Source of the DNA: Nitrospira japonica
Lineage (GTDB): Bacteria; Nitrospirota; Thermodesulfovibrionia; UBA6902
DNA: 64,000 nt
Direction: 5' to 3'
Assembly: GCA_020723105.1 (NCBI GenBank)
Contig: DYJL01000003.1
Span: forward strand, 107,501-171,500
The notes under the pieces are model-generated. The model saw only the letters and a list, made by a program, of their open reading frames with translations. It had not been told where the DNA came from and searched no databases. Shown one piece after another: positions 43,043 through 51,817 of this stretch; the first letter of the stretch is position 1; every line of letters starts with the position of its first letter. A program made the position numbers and the translations under genes.

Positions 43043-43969
43043 CTAATGACTCTCAAACCTCATTCCCTTCATTATATTCCTTCCCTGCAGAAAGGCCCTG
43101 ATTGTCATAACCGGTTTTCCTGCCGGCTGGATATCAAGAACAGAAATGCTTCCCGCTCCGGCGCCCACAATCAGTTCGTTTTTTGAAACCATGTTTATAA
43201 TGCCCGGGCTTCCGGTATTAGTACACGGAGAGGCCTTCAGAATCTTAATCCTTTCATCTTCGAGAAAAGTATAAGCACAGGGCCAGGGATTCAGGCCTCT
43301 GATAAAATTACACAGTTCCTCCGCTGATCCTGTCCAGTCAATTAACCCATCTGTTTTCTTTAGAATTGGTGCATATGTGGCTTCACCTGTCTGTGGAAGC
43401 GGCTGGATGGAACCGTCCTCAAGTCCATTCAGCGTCTGCATTAAAAGTCCGGAACCGGCTTCTGAAAGCCTCTGTGAAAGACTGCCTGCCGTGTCATCCT
43501 CTTTTATTTCCATCTCTTCCTGTAGCAGAATGGGCCCGGTATCCATGCCTTCATCCATCAGCATTGTAGTAATGCCTGTCTTCGTCTCTCCATCAAGTAA
43601 CGCCTGGTTAATCGGCGCTGCGCCGCGGTATTTTGGCAGCAGCGATGAATGAATGTTTATGCACCCATACCTTGGCAAATGAATTATGGCGGGCGGTAAT
43701 ATCTGTCCGTATGCTGCAACGACAATCGCCTCAGGATTCAGGGTGATGAGCTGGTTGATAAAGTCCGGATCCTTCACTTTAAGCGGCTGCAATATCTTCA
43801 GTCCCGCCTCCTGAGCCACAACCTTAACAGGACAGGAAGTAATGTGTCTGCCCCGACCGCTCTGCCTGTCAGGCTGAGTCACAACAGCGAGGACCTTGTG
43901 TTTGGCTTCGAGTAATTTTTTCAGTGGCAAAACAGCAAACTCAGGAGTGCCGAAAAAGACGATGTTCAA
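43043..43969 (-). CDS. fmt: Methionyl-tRNA formyltransferase
   Basis: A 308-residue enzyme that formylates initiator Met-tRNA from formyl-tetrahydrofolate. Signatures: VFFGTPEFAVLPL, INIHSSLLPKYRGAAPINQA (catalytic Asn-His) and MDEGMDTGPIL. It sits 14 bases after def, the usual pairing. Confidence 0.97.
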   Translation of the reverse strand: MNIVFFGTPEFAVLPLKKLLEAKHKVLAVVTQPDRQSGRGRHITSCPVKVVAQEAGLKILQPLKVKDPDFINQLITLNPEAIVVAAYGQILPPAIIHLPRYGCINIHSSLLPKYRGAAPINQALLDGETKTGITTMLMDEGMDTGPILLQEEMEIKEDDTAGSLSQRLSEAGSGLLMQTLNGLEDGSIQPLPQTGEATYAPILKKTDGLIDWTGSAEELCNFIRGLNPWPCAYTFLEDERIKILKASPCTNTGSPGIINMVSKNELIVGAGAGSISVLDIQPAGKPVMTIRAFLQGRNIMKGMRFESH

Positions 43970-43983
43970 TCTATCCTCTTACT

Positions 43984-44484
43984 CTATTCTTTCATTCTTG
44001 CATAACGCTTCTTGAAGAATTCCTTTTTTATACGTCCCATCCTGTCAACAAACAATATGCCGTTTAGATGGTCTATCTCGTGCTGGAGCGCCCTTGCAAG
44101 AAGCCCTTCGGCCTCAAGTTCAACGGGTTTCCCATGTCTGTCAAATCCCTTCACACAGACTTTCAGGGCCCTCTTTAAAACCGTTGTATAATCCGGAATG
44201 CTGAGACAACCTTCTTCTGCTTCCATCTCGCCTTCAGAGTGAACAATTTCGGGATTTACCAGGACAATTAAGGAGCTTTTTTCATCTCTCGCACTTACAT
44301 CTATTACAGTAACCTGTTTTGAGATCCCTATTTGATTCGCTGCAAGCCCTACGCCGGGCGCTGCATACATGGTCTCAATCATATCATCAATCAGTTTCTG
44401 GACTTCAGAGTCACAATCAGATACCTGCAACGTCTTTTCCCTGAGCACCTTCTCAGGATATTTTATAATCTTACGTACCGACAT
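43984..44484 (-). CDS. def: Peptide deformylase
   Basis: A 166-residue metalloenzyme that removes N-formyl groups from new proteins. All three motifs are present: GVGLAANQIG, EGCLSIPD and QHEIDHLNG. It is the first gene of the def-fmt-PASTA-rpe group. Confidence 0.97.
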   Translation of the reverse strand: MSVRKIIKYPEKVLREKTLQVSDCDSEVQKLIDDMIETMYAAPGVGLAANQIGISKQVTVIDVSARDEKSSLIVLVNPEIVHSEGEMEAEEGCLSIPDYTTVLKRALKVCVKGFDRHGKPVELEAEGLLARALQHEIDHLNGILFVDRMGRIKKEFFKKRYARMKE

Positions 44485-44544
44485 GATTTTAATTTAATCA
44501 AATTAACATGGAAATGACAAGGCAAAGACACGTTAAGAAGGGAT

Positions 44545-44723
44545 TAACAGGCTGCTGAAAAAGTCTGCAATTGTCATTGCGAGGAGCGTATTTTGCGACG
44601 AAGCAATCTCAAACTTATTGATTTATAAAGAAGTGAGTTTGCGGAGTTTATCCCGAGCGGTAAAGAAAGATTGCTTCGCTTCGCTCGCAAAGACAGCTAA
44701 AATACTTTTTCAGCAACCTGTTA
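44545..44723. mobile_element. MITE-like element with terminal inverted repeats
   Basis: It is 179 bases long. The left end TAACAGGCTGCTGAAAAAGT and the right end ACTTTTTCAGCAACCTGTTA are inverted copies with one mismatch in 20. Inside, a second pair (CATTGCGAGGAGCG and GCTTCGCTCGCAAAGACA, with CGAAGCAATCT and AGATTGCTTCG) lets the whole unit fold on itself. No coding frame is present, so any transposase acts in trans. The left end also occurs alone at 35369. Confidence 0.75.
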
Positions 44724-44747
44724 GGGGATAGGGAGTAGGGGGTAGAA
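44723..44747. repeat. G-rich dispersed repeat abutting the MITE-like element
   Basis: GGGGATAGGGAGTAGGGGG with flanks is identical over 25 bases to part of 37311-37342. It begins exactly where the MITE-like element ends. Confidence 0.75.
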
Positions 44748-44822
44748 AGAGTATCGGGATAAAAGAATTTCTCAAAAAATCCGATAAGAAAAAATATGGC
44801 TGCTGAAAATATTAATTTTAAA

Positions 44823-44852
44823 TTGACCATGCCATCGTATGCATGGTATATT
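44823..44852 (+). promoter_or_regulatory. Sigma-70 promoter with a palindrome in the spacer
   Basis: TTGACC (44823-44828) and TATATT (44847-44852) are 18 bases apart. CCATGC and GCATGG form an inverted repeat (44827-44832 and 44841-44846) between them. The expected transcription start is about 3 bases before the ATG of the next gene, so the mRNA may be leaderless. Confidence 0.6.
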
Positions 44853-44861
44853 TTTTAAGTA

Positions 44862-45521
44862 ATGAGAACGATTTTTACTTGCATACTTTCTCTGCTCATT
44901 ATTACGGGAGCAGTCTCCTACGCAGACATATATAAATATACTGATGAAAACGGCGTTACTTACTACACCAACGTTTCTGAAGCCAAAAGTGACATTAAAC
45001 CAGCCTCTGAGAAAAAAACCGTCAGAACTGCCAGCGCTGCAGACTACAATCATATAATACACAGCATGTCATCAAAGTATGACATAGAGCCTTCACTTAT
45101 AAAAGCCATAATTACTGTGGAATCCAACTGGAATGACAATGCAGTTTCAAATAAAGGAGCCCTGGGGCTGATGCAGCTTATGCCCGCTACTGCCAGAGAC
45201 ATGGCAGTAGGAAATCCTATGAATCCTGAGGAAAATATTGAGGGCGGGACCAGATATCTGCGTCTTCTCCTTGATAAATTCAATGACCTCCCCATGGCCC
45301 TTGCAGCTTATAATGCAGGGCCTAAAACGGTGGAATATTATGGAGGCATCCCCTCCATAACCGAAACAAGACAATATGTGAAAAAGGTTCTATCAATTTA
45401 TAAAGGAAAACCATATAATAGTAAGCCGACACGTATTTACAAGGTCACTTTAGATGATGGAACTATCCTTTTCACAAATACACCGTTTGCATATCAGAAC
45501 TATAAAGTTTCTAACTTTTAA
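44862..45521 (+). CDS. Exported lytic transglycosylase (SLT domain)
   Basis: A 219-residue protein: signal peptide (about 1-20), a DUF4124-like segment (DIYKYTDENGVTYYTNV), then an SLT domain with catalytic Glu in ITVESNWN, GALGLMQLMPATA and AYNAGP. The C-terminus has a second, DUF4124-like stretch (IYKVTLDDGTILFTNTP). It cleaves peptidoglycan glycan strands with formation of 1,6-anhydromuramic acid. No ribosome site precedes the ATG. It is followed 29 bases later by nadA. Confidence 0.9.
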   Translation: MRTIFTCILSLLIITGAVSYADIYKYTDENGVTYYTNVSEAKSDIKPASEKKTVRTASAADYNHIIHSMSSKYDIEPSLIKAIITVESNWNDNAVSNKGALGLMQLMPATARDMAVGNPMNPEENIEGGTRYLRLLLDKFNDLPMALAAYNAGPKTVEYYGGIPSITETRQYVKKVLSIYKGKPYNSKPTRIYKVTLDDGTILFTNTPFAYQNYKVSNF

Positions 45522-45550
45522 TTTACTCCAAATTTTAACTCCCATTTCTC

Positions 45551-46534
45551 ATGACTGAAAAAGATATCCTGCGTGAAAAAATACTGCATCTCAAGGAAAA
45601 GAGAAATGCTATTATCCTGGCACATAACTACCAGCGGGAAGAGGTGCAGGATATCGCAGATTATACAGGGGATTCCCTGGAGCTTTCCCGAACTGCAGCT
45701 TCAATAGAGTGCGACGTTATTGTATTCTGCGGTGTTAATTTCATGGCTGAAAGCGCATCTATTCTCTCCCCGGAGAAAACAGTCCTCCTGCCGGAAATTA
45801 CTGCCTGCTGTCCGATGGCTGACATGATAACGGTCAGCTCTGCAAGGCATTTAAAGACGCAGTTTCCGGGATACCACTATACAGGAGGATACAAATACCC
45901 TGCAGATTTTACCCTGAAGGATATTAAAAATCTGCATCCCGGCGTCCCTGTAGTTACATACGTCAATACGACTGCAGATGTAAAAGCAGAAAGTGATATC
46001 TGCTGCACTTCTGCCAATGGAGTCAGGATTGTTGAATCCCTTGACAGCAACCGGGTAATTTGCGTACCTGACAGAAACCTTTCTGCCTGGATTGCAAAAA
46101 ACACCAGTAAAGAGATAATTTCCTGGGACGGCTTCTGCCATGTGCATGACAGAGTAACGATAGATGACATAACTACTGCAAGAAATGAACATCCCGGGGC
46201 CCTGCTGCTCGCACATCCGGAATGCAGGATAGAAGTCTGCGAAAGGGCTGATCACGTAACAAGCACTTCCGGAATGCTCAGGTTCGCAAATTCCTCAGAT
46301 ATAAAAGAGTTCATAATAGGTACGGAAACAGGCCTTCTCTATAAACTCAGAAAAGACAACCCCGACAAGCTGTTTTATCCGTTAAGAAAAGACATGGTTT
46401 GCCCCAATATGAAAAAGACGACTCTCCACAGCGTGCTTCACGCTATGGAGACCATGACTTATAAAATAAAGGTTCTTGAAGAGACAAGACTCCCGGCAAA
46501 GAAATCTCTTGACAGAATGCTTGCAATAAAATAA
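45551..46534 (+). CDS. nadA: Quinolinate synthase
   Basis: A 327-residue [4Fe-4S] enzyme that condenses iminoaspartate with dihydroxyacetone phosphate in NAD synthesis. Signatures: ILAHNYQREEVQDIADYTGDSLELS, FCGVNFMAESA, HPECRIEVCERADHVTSTSGM and MVCPNMKKTTL, giving the cluster cysteines. nadB and nadC are not nearby. Confidence 0.97.
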   Translation: MTEKDILREKILHLKEKRNAIILAHNYQREEVQDIADYTGDSLELSRTAASIECDVIVFCGVNFMAESASILSPEKTVLLPEITACCPMADMITVSSARHLKTQFPGYHYTGGYKYPADFTLKDIKNLHPGVPVVTYVNTTADVKAESDICCTSANGVRIVESLDSNRVICVPDRNLSAWIAKNTSKEIISWDGFCHVHDRVTIDDITTARNEHPGALLLAHPECRIEVCERADHVTSTSGMLRFANSSDIKEFIIGTETGLLYKLRKDNPDKLFYPLRKDMVCPNMKKTTLHSVLHAMETMTYKIKVLEETRLPAKKSLDRMLAIK

Positions 46535-46551
46535 GTAATGAGCAGTTAAAG

Positions 46552-47982
46552 ATGCTTAAGCGCTTCATAAGCTTTATCACATTTATGGACCAGCCCATCA
46601 AAAAGAAATTCATACTTTTTTCTCTCGGTGTACTTTTCTGGTTCGTTGCCATGTTCGTTATCAGCGCGACAACATATATTGAAATCAACAATAAAATCAG
46701 TAAGGCTGGACTATCAAGCACAAATTTTAATGAAATCAGGAATGTCATAAAACATGCCTTCTATGTACTGACAGGCGTTCTTGTTATAGCAACATCACTG
46801 CTTATTGTATTTACCATCTCCCTGTCAAAAGCCATCGTGAAACCCATTAAAGCGATTACCAGGCAAATACGCTCCCTTAGGGAAGGTGAAATAGACCTGG
46901 CTCAGCGAATTGATATTAATTCAAAAGACGAGATGGGGATCCTTTCAGAGAATTTCAATATCCTTATGGAAGAAATCCACGATCTTTCAACGTTCAAGAA
47001 GATTATTGAAGAAGACGACAATCTTGAAGACGTTTACTTCAGGCTGGGCAAGGCCTTCAGTGAGAAAATAGGGCTTGGCGAGTTTACCATCTACGAGATT
47101 CCCAGCGGCCAGAGCAAAATGAAACCTGTTTATCCAATCATACTGAATGAGAAGGACATATTATGCAGTGAAGAACTCCTTCACAACTGCGACCTGTGCA
47201 AAGTCAAAAAAACAGGACACATAGTTTCGTCTGTCGAATATCCGGAAATCTGCAAACAGTTCAAACCGGGACTTGAAAAGATGCATGTTTGCATTCCCAT
47301 GTTAATCGGCGGCAAAGCCGGAGGAGTTGTGCAGCTCCTTTTTGACAAGAAAAATTACAGCAGCGACAGAGAAGACAGAAAGATTTTTAAGGCGGAGCAG
47401 TATATCAAGGAATCACTTTCAGTAATAGAAGCCAAAAGGCTCATGAGCACCCTGCAGGAATCTGCCCTGAAGGATTCCCTGACCGGCCTTTATAACAGGC
47501 GTTTTCTGCAGGAATACACCGAGACCCTCGTCGCCGGCGTAATCAGAAGACAGAAAAATGTGGGTCTGATGATGTGCGACCTGGACTTTTTTAAACAGGT
47601 TAACGATCTCTACGGCCATAATATCGGAGATAATGTACTCAAGGAAACTTGTGAGATCATAAAAAAATGTGTCAGGTCCTCGGACCTGGTAATACGTTTT
47701 GGCGGTGAGGAATTTCTCGTCCTGATGCTCGACATCAACGGCGGCGAGACCCTGCAGGTAGCAGAAAAGATCCGGGAGACTATCGAAAACATGAAAATCA
47801 AAGTATCAGACGGGGTAATCAAAAAAACCATAAGCATAGGCCTCAGCGAATTCCCTGTAGATACTGAAAGCTTCTGGCAGGCCATTAAGTTTGCCGATGT
47901 AGCCCTTTACAAGGCCAAAGATACCGGCAGAAACAGGGTGGTAAGATTTGCTGTTGACATGTGGACTGAGAAAGAGTTTTAG
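46552..47982 (+). CDS. Membrane diguanylate cyclase (HAMP-GAF-like-GGDEF)
   Basis: A 476-residue protein. Two membrane helices (about 20-45 and 65-90) flank only a short outside loop. A HAMP domain follows (KPIKAITRQIRSLREGEIDL), then a GAF-like region and a C-terminal GGDEF domain with an active GGEEF motif and the inhibitory RxxD site (RSSD) five residues before it. It should make c-di-GMP with product inhibition. The GAF-like region has a cluster of cysteines (HNCDLCK, later PEICKQF and MHVCIP), which may bind a metal or sense redox state. It starts 17 bases after nadA, so it may be co-transcribed. Confidence 0.9.
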   Translation: MLKRFISFITFMDQPIKKKFILFSLGVLFWFVAMFVISATTYIEINNKISKAGLSSTNFNEIRNVIKHAFYVLTGVLVIATSLLIVFTISLSKAIVKPIKAITRQIRSLREGEIDLAQRIDINSKDEMGILSENFNILMEEIHDLSTFKKIIEEDDNLEDVYFRLGKAFSEKIGLGEFTIYEIPSGQSKMKPVYPIILNEKDILCSEELLHNCDLCKVKKTGHIVSSVEYPEICKQFKPGLEKMHVCIPMLIGGKAGGVVQLLFDKKNYSSDREDRKIFKAEQYIKESLSVIEAKRLMSTLQESALKDSLTGLYNRRFLQEYTETLVAGVIRRQKNVGLMMCDLDFFKQVNDLYGHNIGDNVLKETCEIIKKCVRSSDLVIRFGGEEFLVLMLDINGGETLQVAEKIRETIENMKIKVSDGVIKKTISIGLSEFPVDTESFWQAIKFADVALYKAKDTGRNRVVRFAVDMWTEKEF

Positions 47983-48000
47983 CGTCTATCGTTCATGTGG

Positions 48001-49365
48001 TCAGTTTTCTATTTTGTATTCTTTAATCTTCGTCAGCAGTGTTTTATAACTGACTTTAAGAATTTCCGCAGCCCTGCTTTTATTGCCATGTGTATCTTCC
48101 AAAGCTTTCCTTATGCGCCGGGATTCTGCAATTCTTAAAGCCGCTCTTGCAACCTCATCAAGAGGACCGTCCAGGGGAATACCCTCAATAGTTTCTCCGG
48201 ACCTTCCGGGTAATATGAAGTCTTTCTGCATTAAGGTATCTCCGTCACAAAGGATCAGGGCCCTTTCAATAACGTTTTCCATTTCCCTGACATTCCCTCT
48301 CCACATATAACTTCTCAGCATCTCAACTGCATCAGCGTTTACTTTTTTGTGCGGAATGTTCATCTCGATGGAGAACTTTGAAATGAAATGTTCAAGCAAC
48401 AGTGGCACGTCCTCTTTTCGTTCCCTCAAAGGAGGAATCTTTATCGGAAAAACGTTCAATCTGTAATACAGGTCTTCCCTGAAAGCGCCCGCCTTAACCG
48501 CAGCCTCAAGGTCTTTGTTGCTTGCAGCAATAAAGCGGAGGTCCACCTTGACCTGACTAATCCCGCCGACTCTGTCTATCTCACCCTCCTGCAGCGCACG
48601 TAATACCTTGGTCTGCAAGGTCCTGTCCATTTCACCAATTTCGTCAAGAAATACTGTGCCTTTATTTGCAAGCTCAAATTTGCCAGGCTTTCTTTCTGCA
48701 GCTCCGGTGAACGCCCCTTTTTCATAGCCGAAAAGTTCCGATTCAAGAAGTTCTCCTGGAATCGCCGCACAATTTATCGGGACAAATGGATGCTCTTTTC
48801 TCGGGCTCAACTCATGAATCATCCGTGCAAAAAGTTCTTTCCCGGTGCCGGACTCACCGAGCAGTAAAACGGTCGTCTTTGTTGGCGATACCTTCTGTAT
48901 ATGCTCCGCCACTTTTATCATTGCAGGACTTTTGCCGACAATATGGGGCACGCCAACATGGCCTGACAAGGCATCTCTTAAAAGCAGATTTTCTGTAAAA
49001 AGCCGCCGGTTTTTCAGCGCCCGCTCTATAAGCAAAATCAGATAGTCGGTATCAAGCGGTTTTGTAATAAAATCATAGGCGCCTGACTTCATGGCACTGA
49101 CAGCAGTCTCAACGGAGCCAAATGCAGTCATAATAATCACAGGGATCAGAGGGTTTTCTTCTTTCGATGCCTTAAGAATTTCAAGGCCGTCTTTCTTTGG
49201 CAGCTTCAGATCGGTAAGGATGAGGTCCGCCTTATTTTCCCTGATAATTTTAAGCCCTTCTGCTCCGTCACGGGCCACAATGACATCATACCCTTCAAGC
49301 TCAAGGGTTTCCCTGAGCATCTCTGCCATTGACTCTTTGTCTTCTACAACGAGGACGGTTTCCAT
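48001..49365 (-). CDS. NtrC-family sigma-54 response regulator (orphan)
   Basis: A 454-residue regulator: receiver with phospho-acceptor in LILTDLKLPKKDG and Lys in FITKPLD; AAA+ domain with GESGTGKE and GAFTGA; Fis-type helix-turn-helix at the C-terminus (HGNKSRAAEILKVSYKTLLTKI). The start is the ATG at 49365; a frame to 49419 adds 18 residues without family match. No histidine kinase gene is adjacent. It ends convergently with the diguanylate cyclase gene (18 bases apart). Together with the regulator at 1686 it makes two sigma-54 activators in the window. Confidence 0.93.
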   Translation of the reverse strand: METVLVVEDKESMAEMLRETLELEGYDVIVARDGAEGLKIIRENKADLILTDLKLPKKDGLEILKASKEENPLIPVIIMTAFGSVETAVSAMKSGAYDFITKPLDTDYLILLIERALKNRRLFTENLLLRDALSGHVGVPHIVGKSPAMIKVAEHIQKVSPTKTTVLLLGESGTGKELFARMIHELSPRKEHPFVPINCAAIPGELLESELFGYEKGAFTGAAERKPGKFELANKGTVFLDEIGEMDRTLQTKVLRALQEGEIDRVGGISQVKVDLRFIAASNKDLEAAVKAGAFREDLYYRLNVFPIKIPPLRERKEDVPLLLEHFISKFSIEMNIPHKKVNADAVEMLRSYMWRGNVREMENVIERALILCDGDTLMQKDFILPGRSGETIEGIPLDGPLDEVARAALRIAESRRIRKALEDTHGNKSRAAEILKVSYKTLLTKIKEYKIEN

Positions 49366-49390
49366 ATATAAAGTATTAATGCGTTCTCTA

Positions 49391-50062
49391 TTAATTCTGC
49401 GAGCAACTATCTCCTTCAACCGATGAATTCTGCTTTTTATTAGTTTTTGTTGTTATAAAATCAACATGTTCACTAAGTTCAGGCGGCACCGGATTCCATA
49501 AAGGGTCAAGCCCTACCATCATGCCTTCCTGTCTTGCGAATTTAAGCGCAGGGACAATATCTGCATCTCCAGTTATAATAATCAGTGTATCAGCAAGTCT
49601 CTTTGTAGCTATCGACGCAATATCAAGACCCATCTTCATATCAACGGTCTTTTGTTCAATAAGCGGACGGACGTCCCGCTCAGTGAGATTATCAACAGAA
49701 ATTTTTTTGGATATTAAAGCATCGAGTTTTTCAGAATTTAACACCCAGCTATTGTTTCTCCAGACAGTTTTACCAAGACGTAGTGCAAAATTCGGCGTCC
49801 TCTTTATGGATTCAAGCAACTTATACTGAGCTTCCGCTACCGGAGTTTTCTTAAAGTCAACAAGTTTTTTTGTTATCGGATTATGTCCCTTTTTATCAAG
49901 CGGTGCAGTATCATAGAAAAAAATCCTGTAAATTTGGTCTTCTCTCTTAAGATGGCTACAGCAGTATTTGCGAATGCTCGGCCCGTCATAATGAAAACTT
50001 CCTAACTTATAAACTCTCTTTCGCATAAACCAACCGTCAATCATAAATACAACCTTGCTCAT
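49391..50062 (-). CDS. NYN-domain protein (LabA/DUF88 type)
   Basis: A 223-residue protein of the NYN/PIN-like nuclease fold: VVFMIDGWFMRKRVYKLG near the start (first acidic residue), DMKMGLDIASIA in the middle and IITGDADIVPALKFARQEG (GDxD motif) toward the end. These acidic residues form a metal site that may cleave RNA. The ATG has an excellent ribosome site (AGGAGGGG). A long hairpin lies directly upstream in the leader. It precedes the orphan NtrC regulator by 25 bases, suggesting co-transcription. Confidence 0.87.
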   Translation of the reverse strand: MSKVVFMIDGWFMRKRVYKLGSFHYDGPSIRKYCCSHLKREDQIYRIFFYDTAPLDKKGHNPITKKLVDFKKTPVAEAQYKLLESIKRTPNFALRLGKTVWRNNSWVLNSEKLDALISKKISVDNLTERDVRPLIEQKTVDMKMGLDIASIATKRLADTLIIITGDADIVPALKFARQEGMMVGLDPLWNPVPPELSEHVDFITTKTNKKQNSSVEGDSCSQN

Positions 50063-50376
50063 ATGTCCCCTCCTAAAACTGAAATGCCCTGTGGTCGATT
50101 CCGGATTCTTTTATTCAATTCCGGAATGTTGCACAGGGCGCTTTTTTCTAAGTGTCAGTTGTCATAAAAATTATCCTATGTTTCATAAACAAAAGTCAAC
50201 AACTTTTATCATCTGTATAAAATACTACATCCCCCGCTACATTTATTTACTTATCCACAACTGCTCTTTTGTGAAATTGTCGTATTTTGATTTTGCCATT
50301 TTTATTTTATTACGGGTATGCTCGCATAACTTTCACACTATTCTTAATTCACTTTATGATTCTGAAGAAGTTGTAT
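50063..50376. other. Gap between gatB and the NYN gene
   Basis: This 314-base region carries a conspicuous hairpin at 50086-50139. The rest (50150-50376) is A+T-rich and would hold the promoter of the leftward NYN gene and the end of gatB; I see no clear gene, terminator or promoter there. Confidence 0.5.
50086..50139 (-). ncRNA. Structured leader hairpin before the NYN gene, or a plus-strand terminator
   Basis: The outer stem pairs GCCCTGTG with CACAGGGC (50086-50093, 50132-50139); the inner stem pairs ATTCCGGA with TCCGGAAT; a symmetric 4x4 internal loop lies between. In the NYN leader it ends 12 bases before the ribosome site. Read on the plus strand, it is followed by GC and T6, so it would also serve as an intrinsic terminator, although no rightward gene precedes it. 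Confidence 0.45.
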
Positions 50377-51807
50377 CTATAAAGATAACTTTTTTCTCAA
50401 CAGCTCATTCACGATCTTCGGATTTGCCTGGCCCTTTGTTGCCTTCATAATCTGTCCGGCAAAAAACCCCAGAAGCTTCTCTTCTCCTGCCCTGAATCGC
50501 TCAACCTCTTTCGGATTTTTCTGAAGTATATCATCTACAACTTTTTTAATTTCAGACTCATCGCTTACCTGCAGCAAGCCTTTTTCTTTAACTATTAAAT
50601 CAGCATCCTTGCCTGTTTTATACATATCTTCAAAAACAGTCTTTGCAATCTTTCCGCTGATCGTGCCGTTGTCAATCAGTTTCAGTAAACCGGCAAGCTG
50701 CTCCGGTTTTAATCCGCATTCATCAATCTGTCTGTTCTCTTCATTAAGGAGCCGCATCAATTCTCCCATCATCCAGTTGCTCACGGCTTTCGGTTCGCAG
50801 CCGGGCTTCACAGCCTGTTCAAACCATTCCGCTGTCGCCCTTTCGGATGTAAGCAAATCAGCATCATGTTCAGGAAGACTGTATTGACTGACAAATCTCT
50901 GTTTTCTTGAGTCAGGAAGCTCGACGAGTTGCGACCTGATTTGCTCAATCCATGCATTATCAGTCTCAACCGGTACAAGGTCGGGGTCCGGGAAATATCT
51001 GTAGTCATACGCCTCTTCTTTTGAGCGCATGGATTCGGTAACGCCCCTGTTGGAATCCCAAAGCCTGGTCTCCTGAATAATCCTGCCTCCTTCATTCAAC
51101 ACTTTTATCTGCCGCTTTATTTCATAATCAAGCGCCTTCTCGACAAACTTAAAAGAATTCATATTCTTGATTTCCGTCTTGGTCCCGAATTCTTTTTGTC
51201 CGACTGGCCTTACCGATACATTCGCATCACAGCGGAGAGAACCCTGTTCCATATTGCCATCGCAGACCTCAATGCAACGGACAATTGCGCGCAATTTCTT
51301 CATAAATTCTACAGCTTCCTGAGGAGTGCGGATATCTGGCTCTGTAACAATCTCCATCAAAGGGGTGCCAGCCCTGTTTAAATCAACAAGGCTGTAATTA
51401 CTGGCGCCCTCGTGAATATTTTTACCCGCATCTTCTTCAAGGTGAATTCTCGTCAGGCCTATTGTTTTTACAGCACCGTTAACGCTTATCTCCACAAAAC
51501 CGCATTCGCACAGAGGGAGTTCATACTGACTTATCTGATAACCCTTTGGAAGGTCAGGGTAGAAATAATTTTTTCTTGCAAATCTGCTGTACGGGGCGAT
51601 CCTGCAATTTACGGCAAGCCCGGTCTTTATCACATACTCAAGGGCCTTCCTGTTCATCACCGGCAAAACCCCTGGCATTCCGATACACACCGGACACGTC
51701 TGCGAATTCGGCTCCGAGCCGAATTTCGTAGAACATCCGCAGAACATCTTCGACTCCGTCAGTAACTGCGCATGTATTTCAAGACCTATGACCGCTTCAT
51801 ATTGCAT
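50377..51807 (-). CDS. gatB: Asp-tRNA(Asn)/Glu-tRNA(Gln) amidotransferase subunit B
   Basis: A 476-residue GatB. Signatures: [70 protein letters not shown] and the C-terminal tRNA-binding tail domain. It recognises misacylated tRNA and activates it with ATP. The ATG at 51807 has AGAGGT upstream; a longer frame to 51867 overlaps gatA. It follows gatA by 10 bases. Confidence 0.96.
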   Translation of the reverse strand: MQYEAVIGLEIHAQLLTESKMFCGCSTKFGSEPNSQTCPVCIGMPGVLPVMNRKALEYVIKTGLAVNCRIAPYSRFARKNYFYPDLPKGYQISQYELPLCECGFVEISVNGAVKTIGLTRIHLEEDAGKNIHEGASNYSLVDLNRAGTPLMEIVTEPDIRTPQEAVEFMKKLRAIVRCIEVCDGNMEQGSLRCDANVSVRPVGQKEFGTKTEIKNMNSFKFVEKALDYEIKRQIKVLNEGGRIIQETRLWDSNRGVTESMRSKEEAYDYRYFPDPDLVPVETDNAWIEQIRSQLVELPDSRKQRFVSQYSLPEHDADLLTSERATAEWFEQAVKPGCEPKAVSNWMMGELMRLLNEENRQIDECGLKPEQLAGLLKLIDNGTISGKIAKTVFEDMYKTGKDADLIVKEKGLLQVSDESEIKKVVDDILQKNPKEVERFRAGEEKLLGFFAGQIMKATKGQANPKIVNELLRKKLSL

Positions 51808-51817
51808 TGTTATACCT

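Larger units (their letters stand above)
44485..44861. other. Gap between def and the lytic transglycosylase gene
   Basis: This 377-base region separates divergently read genes. It holds a MITE-like element, a G-rich dispersed repeat and the promoter of the rightward gene, listed separately. The remaining bases next to def (44485-44544) should carry the def promoter, but I see no convincing one. Confidence 0.55.
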
